Origin: Sophora flavescens
Taxonomy: Eukaryota > Streptophyta > Magnoliopsida > Fabales > Fabaceae
Reading direction: 5' to 3'
DNA: 64,000 nucleotides
Assembly: GCA_030762895.1 (NCBI GenBank)
Contig: CM061068.1
Span: 81,103,840-81,167,839, forward strand
The position numbers and the translations under genes are program-made. The notes under the pieces were generated by a model. The model saw nothing but the letters and a program-made list of their open reading frames with translations. It was not told the DNA's origin and did not search any database. This document shows positions 58,180-64,000 of the stretch, piece by piece; the stretch's first letter is position 1; every line of letters starts with the position of its first letter.

Positions 58180-59075
58180 ACTTTGTTTGGTAGAGGTGAT
58201 TTAGAGAAGAAAGAAAGAGAGAAAAGAGAAATATAGGAGAATTTGCTACTTTCACTTGTTTGGTCATGCAAAGAAAAAGAGAGGAGATAACTAAAATAGG
58301 TGGGTCCCACCAAATTTTTTTCTCCCCGCTTCTGTGAAGAAAGATGGGAAAAATGGGGCTGCCTTTTTCATTTCCCTATAATGCCCTTATCTCACTCTCT
58401 CTCACACAATCAAACCCGTTCATCTTCAGTCTTCCCATCTCTTTGACCCATTCATCTTTCCTTCTCCTAGTCCGAGCGGAACTTGCTAGACGACGTATCG
58501 GGACGTGGGTCTGTGAGTGGCTTAGACGGTGGGACTGTGGCGATACACAGTGTGGCAAATTTGGCTCAACTTGCAGATCTAGATGTTTCTAATAACAATT
58601 TGAAGTTCAATGCTGATTTTTTTGCTTCAACGTTATGAAGGAGGGTCAAGTAGAGGAAGTGAGGGAGGTTGAGTAAAAAGAAATGGGAGGTTGCATGAAT
58701 GAAAGAAGTAAAATATTTTAGTAAAAATAATTCTTTTTTAACAATCTAATTAAATAAATAAATTTATATATTGATTTCAAAAATAAATTCATTATTAAAA
58801 ATATTCTTGTTTGTTTGAAATTAATATGAATATATCATTTAGATTTAGAATGAAAATTATTATTAGGGTTATTAAGGGCACATCGGTCTATTCAACAAAA
58901 ATTCATTCTCTTTATTTTCATTTTCTATCCAACCAAACAAACAGGGAGAATACTAACACCTCTCTCTCTTCTATTTCTTTTATCTTTCTTTCATACCAAA
59001 CAATACAAAAACTCACTCTCTTTCTTTCGCTCTTACTTCTTTCTTCTCAGTTTCTCACCTCCCACCGAACAAAGC
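58180..59075. mobile_element. Foldback element with a captured LRR-like exon
   Basis: Left ACTTTGTTTGGTAGAGGTGA and the inverse of the right end, GCTTTGTTCGGTGGGAGGTGA, pair, and the arms continue as AGAAGAAAGAAA-rich sequence. No target duplication could be confirmed. The interior (58470-58640) has an unrelated, higher-GC open frame with NLAQLADLDVSNNNL, which fits a leucine-rich repeat, ending in a TGA near 58638. Structure and cargo resemble a Pack-MULE or Pack-type MITE. Confidence 0.55.
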
Positions 59076-59102
59076 AATAATGTTCTTGTGGTCTGGTCAA
59101 CA

Positions 59103-59593
59103 TAGGGGTGATCAGAAATGCCTGACCCGCCCGAAATCAACCAACCCGTTGTGATTTTTCATGCAACGGTCGGGTTGAATTGGTTTGACGGTTGAAAAAA
59201 TCGGTTTAATATGGATATCAGTGGTCGGTTTCGGATCTGGTTTATGTCATCCATCGGTACACGACCCGACCCGCTCGTATAACAAAATTTTTTTTATGGA
59301 GAATGGGCTGTCAAGGCTGGATCTCAGATTTTTTTCCCCTCTTCTGTAAAATTTTTTTTTTGGTACTTAATTGGACTGAAAGCCTTAAATTTTAATTAGA
59401 CTCGTTGGGTTTTTTTATTTTTTGGAATAAAATTAAATAATTAAAAATCATAAATCCGTTGCAAACCGCTCGAACCGAACCGCCACCCGACCAACTCTAT
59501 GTATAGATGGGCGGAAACGGATTTCATTTTTCTTACATCGAATCCGCCCGAACCCGATAAACCCCACCCGAACCCGTCCGATGCTCACCCCTA
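59103..59593. mobile_element. hAT-type MITE
   Basis: Begins TAGGGGTGATCAG and ends GATGCTCACCCCTA. A perfect 8-bp target duplication GGTCAACA flanks it (59095-59102 and 59594-59601). The interior has CCCGACCCGC / GCGGGT-type repeats. No coding capacity. Confidence 0.9.
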
Positions 59594-59748
59594 GGTCAAC
59601 ACCTCCTTTTTTTTCTGTTACCTGCATCAACTTTTCTCCCTTAAAAAAATAGAGGAACCAAGGATTCTATCTAAGCTATCATTTTGCAAAGAATTACCTG
59701 CTTACACAACTTCATTAAGATGACCTCCATCTCAAAGAGAAAACACTA

Positions 59749-60053
59749 GGGTTATGTTTGAAAGTTTTGAAGGGAATGAAGTGAAGTGGTTAATAATAGA
59801 GTTGTTAGTAATGGAGTGGTGTGGGAAGGTTATATCATATCATTCCATTATTTGGAAGTTTAATGATGGAATGGAAGAAAATCTCAAACCTCCCAATTTG
59901 GAGGGTATGAAAATGAGAGGTTTTGAGTGGGATGAAGTGGTTTAGGTAACCATCCCACTTCATTAATGAAGGAACTCCCAAACAATGGATTAATTTCTTT
60001 TCATCATCTCATTCCGATGCTAATCATCCCACTCTATCCTCCCAAACATATCC
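59749..60053. mobile_element. MITE with GGGTTATGTTTG termini
   Basis: Left GGGTTATGTTTGAAAG and inverse right GGATATGTTTGGGAGG. Inner arms pair as AGTGGGATGA / TCATCCCACT. TA flanks both ends; the superfamily is undetermined. Confidence 0.6.
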
Positions 60054-60347
60054 TAAAGCTATGCTATTGATATATAGGGAAATTCTACCCTATCCATTTA
60101 ATTTAACTTTAAAAATACTGTTTGATAATTTAATGAATTCATCCAATATATTTTGAGGCTCCTTTTAGAGAAATGTCTTGCCAAGTGTCACTTTTTTTCC
60201 CAACCTCTTATTTTTCTTAGGTCTTAATTTAATTTTATTTCATATTATTTTTCTCTAATCTTATCTTCTTCTTTTTTTATGCATCTCTAATCTAGAGTGT
60301 GTCTAGAAAAGTTGAAAAAAAAAATTATTTTGATAATCGATTTTTGT
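60054..60347. other. AT-rich spacer
   Basis: Nothing supported; lies between two foldback elements. Confidence 0.4.
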
Positions 60348-61601
60348 ATAATCGATTATATTCAGAATCTGTTTTTGTATGGATCTATTTGCTGAAAAGC
60401 GATTTTAAGAATAATCTATTTCATTTCGTTTGGGTGGTGCAAAACAAATCACTTACGAAAAATGGTATGGAGTTATTTGAATAGTGTGCTTTTGAATAAT
60501 GTCTTTTTTTTTCAAAAAAAAATTATTATTTCTTACTAGTATATTTTTTACTCATTTTAATCACTTAACTTTTTATTATCAACCGTAAACTTTCTAGAAT
60601 AATTTTATATTTTATTCCTATTATTAGTATTTGAATCATTATTTTTTTATACAAATTACATTTTTTTTATTCGAGTGGTAGATCTATCAAATTGATCCTT
60701 ATTTTTTAGAGCATTTCAATTCATTTTAGTTGAATAATGTCCTTTTATACATTTGGACAGTATTTTAATTCATTTTTGTTGAATAATTAAAAGTAGAGCC
60801 GTAAGCGTGAGCTGTAGGTTCGGATAGTAGACAGTAAGTGAGCGTAGATTATAATCAAAAGAAAAAAAAGCTAACAGTCCTAACACTGAGATGTTTTTAA
60901 ATCAGTTTTTCTTTCAAAAAAAGCTTTTTCAACAAAATAATCTGGTTACCAAATGGATAATAGATTGTTTATAAAATAGCTGAAAGGATAAAAAACAGCT
61001 GAAAATACCTAAAATCCATCATTCACAAACATGCTCTAAAGGACCCAACTGTTTGCTGAAATTGTTTTTGATTATTCTCAAACTTTCCCGTAATGACCTC
61101 GTGCGGTGGGAGTTCTCTGTGTTGTGCGTTATCTAAGGGACCCAGTTCATCGTTCAGCTCTAAGCCTCTGACGAGACTTTCCAGTCCTCACTAATTATTG
61201 CACACACACCTGACTAAGATAGATCTATCACTTGTATAATTATAAAAATGAATTTTATCCAAAAAAAAATTAATGATTAAAATAATAATAATAATAAAAA
61301 ATATAAAATTATACTAGAAAGATCACGGTTGATAATATAAAAATTTAAGTGATTAAAATAAGCAAAACTTATATTATTTAAAATAATAATAATTTTTTTT
61401 TGGAAAACAAAGACATTAATTATTCAAGTTATAATGTTTAAAAAAATCTAATATTACTAATAAAAAAGTTACTTCATACCCTTTTTCGTAATCTATTATA
61501 CAAAAGTGATTATTTTTGTATCATCCGAACGAAATAAATTATCTTAAAATCGCTTTTCAGCAAACATATAAAAAAACATATTCTCATTATAATCGATTAT
61601 C
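60348..61601. mobile_element. Long inverted-repeat element, unclassified
   Basis: The left arm (60348 to about 60660) and right arm (about 61245 to 61601) are inverse copies sharing ATAATCGATTATA, GCTGAAAAGCGATTTTAAGA, TTTTAATCACTTAA and TATCAACCG. The spacer of about 580 bp has no coding frame. Long arms suggest a Mutator-like or foldback element. No target duplication was found. Confidence 0.7.
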
Positions 61602-61739
61602 ACAACATTTCATGAGTATTAGGATAATAAGGAAACCATTATTGTATCTATTTTTTTTTTTGCTACATATTATTGTATCTAAATTTTAGTTCGTTTCATA
61701 CATAGCCAGCAAATATCAACTTTGAATTAAGTATGCTGG

Positions 61740-61900
61740 CCTTTTATTGGTGGAAAGAGTTTATGAAAAGGTAGAATTATTTATTAAAAATGCTTACTTT
61801 CCAATACAATAGAAAGGGGGTTATATAACACCTGTCTAACAAACTAACCAAAAATAATGGATCTAACTGACTAACTAATTAAATACAATTAACTCTAATA
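61740..61900 (-). repeat. 3' LTR of the copia element (distal border approximate)
   Basis: Starts right after the polypurine tract. It contains a TATA-like motif (TATATAAC on the minus strand near 61821-61828) and AATAAA near 61780. The other LTR is outside the window, so the end at about 61740 is estimated. Confidence 0.5.
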
Positions 61901-61907
61901 GCCCCCC

Positions 61908-64000
61908 TCAAGCTGGAGAATGTATACATTTCATTCCCAGCTTGGCTATAAAATCGTGAAATGGAGTAGAGTCAAGAGCCTTGGTGAACATGTCGGCTAG
62001 TTGAGCTGCACTTGTAATGGGGAGAAGATGAAAAAGTTTGGCTTTGAGGTATTCACGGACAACATGACAGTCAAGTTCGATATGCTTAGTCCGCTCATGA
62101 AATGATGTGTTGGAAGCAATATGTCTAGCGGATTGACTATCACAATACAACAAGCTAGGTTGAATGAAGGAAATCTGAAATTCCTGAAGGAGATATGTCA
62201 ACCATTTGAGCTCACAAGCAGTGGAGGCAAGAGCTCTGTATTCAGCTTCAGAGGAAGATCTGGAGATAGTGGCTTGCTTTTTGGATTTCCAAGAAATGAT
62301 GGAAGAGCCAAGAAAAATACAATATCCTGTGACTGATTTTCGGGTATCCGAGCATGTTGCCCAATCAGAATCGCTGAAGCCTTTGAGCTGAAGAGTGGAA
62401 TCACATGGGTAAAAGAGGCCATTGGCTGGTGATCCTTTAAGATAGCGAAGAATGCGGATAGCAGCGTCGTGATGCAAATGAGTGGGACGGGCCATAAATT
62501 GGCTAAGCTGCTGAACAGAAAAACTCAAGTCAGGGCGTGTAGTAGTTAAGTAAAGGAGCTTACCGATGAGTTGTCTATAAGGAGTAGGATCAGGAAGAAT
62601 ATTACCAATATCAGCACTTAGCCGAGAGCCTTTTGCAATAGGAGAAGCAGCAGGTTTGGCAGCCAATAAACCATATTGATCTAAGATGTCTAATGCATAT
62701 TTACGTTGACAAATATGAATGCCTTGATTAGAACGAGCAATTTCAAGGCCCAGAAAATATTTTAAAGGACCTAAATCTTTGATTTTAAAGGTAGAATGCA
62801 AAACTGTTTTGATTAGCTCAATGTCATGAATATCATTACCGGCAAGAACTAAGTCATCCACATAAATTAGTAAAACAGTGAATGTAGTTTTAGAAGATTT
62901 GATGAATAAAGAACAATCGGAATTGGATTGAGAGAAACCATGTGAAATCAAGAATGAAGATAAGCGAGCAAACCATTGACGACTAGATTGTTTTAATCCA
63001 TAAAGAGATTTAAGTAACTTACAAACTTGGTTAGGTTTAGGTGTAGAAAGACCTGGAGGGGGTTGCATATAAACTTCCTCATCTAAGCTACCATGCAAAA
63101 AGGCGTTATGCACATCTAGTTGATGAAGAAACCAATTTTGGGATGAAGCTATGGCTAATAAAAGTCTAATTGTGGTGACTTTAGCAACTGGAGAATAAGT
63201 GTCAAAATAATCTAATCCTTCAATTTGATTGAAGCCCTTAGCAACTAAACGGGCTTTATACCTTTCAATGGTTCCATCGGCCTTATATTTAGTTCGATAG
63301 ACCCATTTACATCCTATTGCAACTTTATTGGGAGGAAGCTCAGTAAAAATCCAAGTATTGTTAGAATGCAGTGCATTGAGCTCAGAATGCATTGCCTGGA
63401 GCCAATGGTCATGCTTGATGGCCTGCTTATAAGTGACAGGGTCAGTATGTGTAGTAATTGTGAGTGTATAATGTAAATGAGCAGGAGATAATTTAGAATA
63501 AGACAGAACATTGGATAATGGATATCGAATGGATGGATTTACTTTGGAAGAAAGAGAGTTACAATGGAAATCTTGTAAATAAGAAGGAGTATGTCGAGTT
63601 CTGACAGATCTTCTTAAAGAGGCAGCATCGTCTGTGGAAGAAATGTGTACAGGTTCAGGGACAGAATTGTCAGCAGAGTGCGCAGGGGTAGGAAGTGAAT
63701 TATCAGCAGAGTGATTGTTAGGAGTAGAAGGCTCAAAATCAGTATGCAATGGTGGTGATTGTGCAGCAGGTATATTGTGCAAATGAGGCAAAGATGATGA
63801 GTCAGAAACAGAATCAAAAAGGAAGGAGAAATCAGTATGTGGAGATGCAGAGTTGGGATGCAAAGAATAAGGTGTAGACATGAAAGGAAAAGATGTTTCA
63901 TAAAAAATGACATTTCTAGAAATAAAGAAGTCATGAGTATGCAAATCAAAAAGAATATAACCTTTAGTTCCGGGTTTGAAGCCTAAAAAAATAGACTTTC
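61908..64000 (-). CDS. Ty1/copia pol: integrase tail, reverse transcriptase, RNase H (partial)
   Basis: One uninterrupted minus-strand frame of about 697 codons enters from beyond 64000 and stops with TGA at 61908. Order: integrase C-terminal GKxLGFKPGTKGY-type motif (GFKPGTKGYILFDLH near 63980), a Ser/Thr/Pro-rich linker, then copia reverse transcriptase. The polymerase has WVYRTKYKADGTIERYKARL, QLDVHNAFLHGSLDEEVYM (first Asp), LLIYVDDLVLAG (catalytic YVDD) and KYFLGLEIARS. RNase H follows with FSDSDWATC, SRSSSEAEYRALA and HIELDCHVVRE, ending KLGMKCIHSPA. No frameshift occurs in the visible part, in contrast to the Ogre element, so this copy may be young or active. The first in-window ATG is not the true start. 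Confidence 0.93.
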   Translation of the reverse strand, partial: KSIFLGFKPGTKGYILFDLHTHDFFISRNVIFYETSFPFMSTPYSLHPNSASPHTDFSFLFDSVSDSSSLPHLHNIPAAQSPPLHTDFEPSTPNNHSADNSLPTPAHSADNSVPEPVHISSTDDAASLRRSVRTRHTPSYLQDFHCNSLSSKVNPSIRYPLSNVLSYSKLSPAHLHYTLTITTHTDPVTYKQAIKHDHWLQAMHSELNALHSNNTWIFTELPPNKVAIGCKWVYRTKYKADGTIERYKARLVAKGFNQIEGLDYFDTYSPVAKVTTIRLLLAIASSQNWFLHQLDVHNAFLHGSLDEEVYMQPPPGLSTPKPNQVCKLLKSLYGLKQSSRQWFARLSSFLISHGFSQSNSDCSLFIKSSKTTFTVLLIYVDDLVLAGNDIHDIELIKTVLHSTFKIKDLGPLKYFLGLEIARSNQGIHICQRKYALDILDQYGLLAAKPAASPIAKGSRLSADIGNILPDPTPYRQLIGKLLYLTTTRPDLSFSVQQLSQFMARPTHLHHDAAIRILRYLKGSPANGLFYPCDSTLQLKGFSDSDWATCSDTRKSVTGYCIFLGSSIISWKSKKQATISRSSSEAEYRALASTACELKWLTYLLQEFQISFIQPSLLYCDSQSARHIASNTSFHERTKHIELDCHVVREYLKAKLFHLLPITSAAQLADMFTKALDSTPFHDFIAKLGMKCIHSPA

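Larger units (their letters stand above)
61740..64000 (-). mobile_element. Ty1/copia retrotransposon, 3' part, cut by window end
   Basis: Includes the pol 3' half, a polypurine tract (61901-61909, GGGGGG on the minus strand) and a 3' LTR starting TATTAGAG at 61900 and running to roughly 61740. The usual copia start is TG; here TA suggests a point change. The 5' half lies beyond 64000. Confidence 0.85.

Overview
The window is plant nuclear DNA, AT-rich and dominated by transposable elements. It holds spliced plant genes, Ty3/gypsy Ogre/Tat, Ty1/copia, hAT, Mutator-like and LINE sequences, and many foldback MITEs. A dicot is certain enough; a legume is my inference from the style of the MITEs and the Ogre-type element. 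Only two host genes look intact: a single-exon PPR-SMR-like gene (10741-13236, +), closest in my recognition to EMB2217/At1g79490, and an eight-exon SAL1-type 3'(2'),5'-bisphosphate nucleotidase (51930 to 46495, -).

Layout. 1-1560: LTR-like remnant with 73-bp hairpin repeats. 2.1-3.7 kb: complex tandem array. 4445-10353: a 5.9-kb hAT transposon with 8-bp target duplications, a frameshifted three-exon transposase and a captured NPH3-family exon. 10.7-13.2 kb: PPR gene. 15.1-16.8 kb: Mutator-like element with a second element nested in its left arm. 19.0-20.3 kb: LINE RNase H remnant and MITEs. 21.4-45.3 kb: a broken PLATZ zinc-binding gene. One exon is split by a MITE, its 22-kb intron holds an 18.1-kb Ogre/Tat element (22792-40930, target duplication ATGTC), and its last exon is mostly missing. 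46.5-51.9 kb: SAL1-like gene, with a 2.5-kb intron packed with a hAT MITE and a truncated RTE-type LINE. 52-62 kb: stacked Mutator-like, hAT and other foldback elements, a probable Helitron terminus, a tRNA-derived SINE candidate and a decayed GSK3/shaggy-kinase fragment. 61.7-64.0 kb: 3' half of a Ty1/copia element on the minus strand, running off the window.

Nothing here is an operon or a multi-gene system. The main story is how successive insertions dismantled a PLATZ locus between two conserved housekeeping-type genes, and how several elements (hAT, two Mutator-like elements) picked up pieces of host genes. Coordinates of terminal repeats, target duplications and splice sites were read by eye; family names rest on recognised motifs, not on searches.
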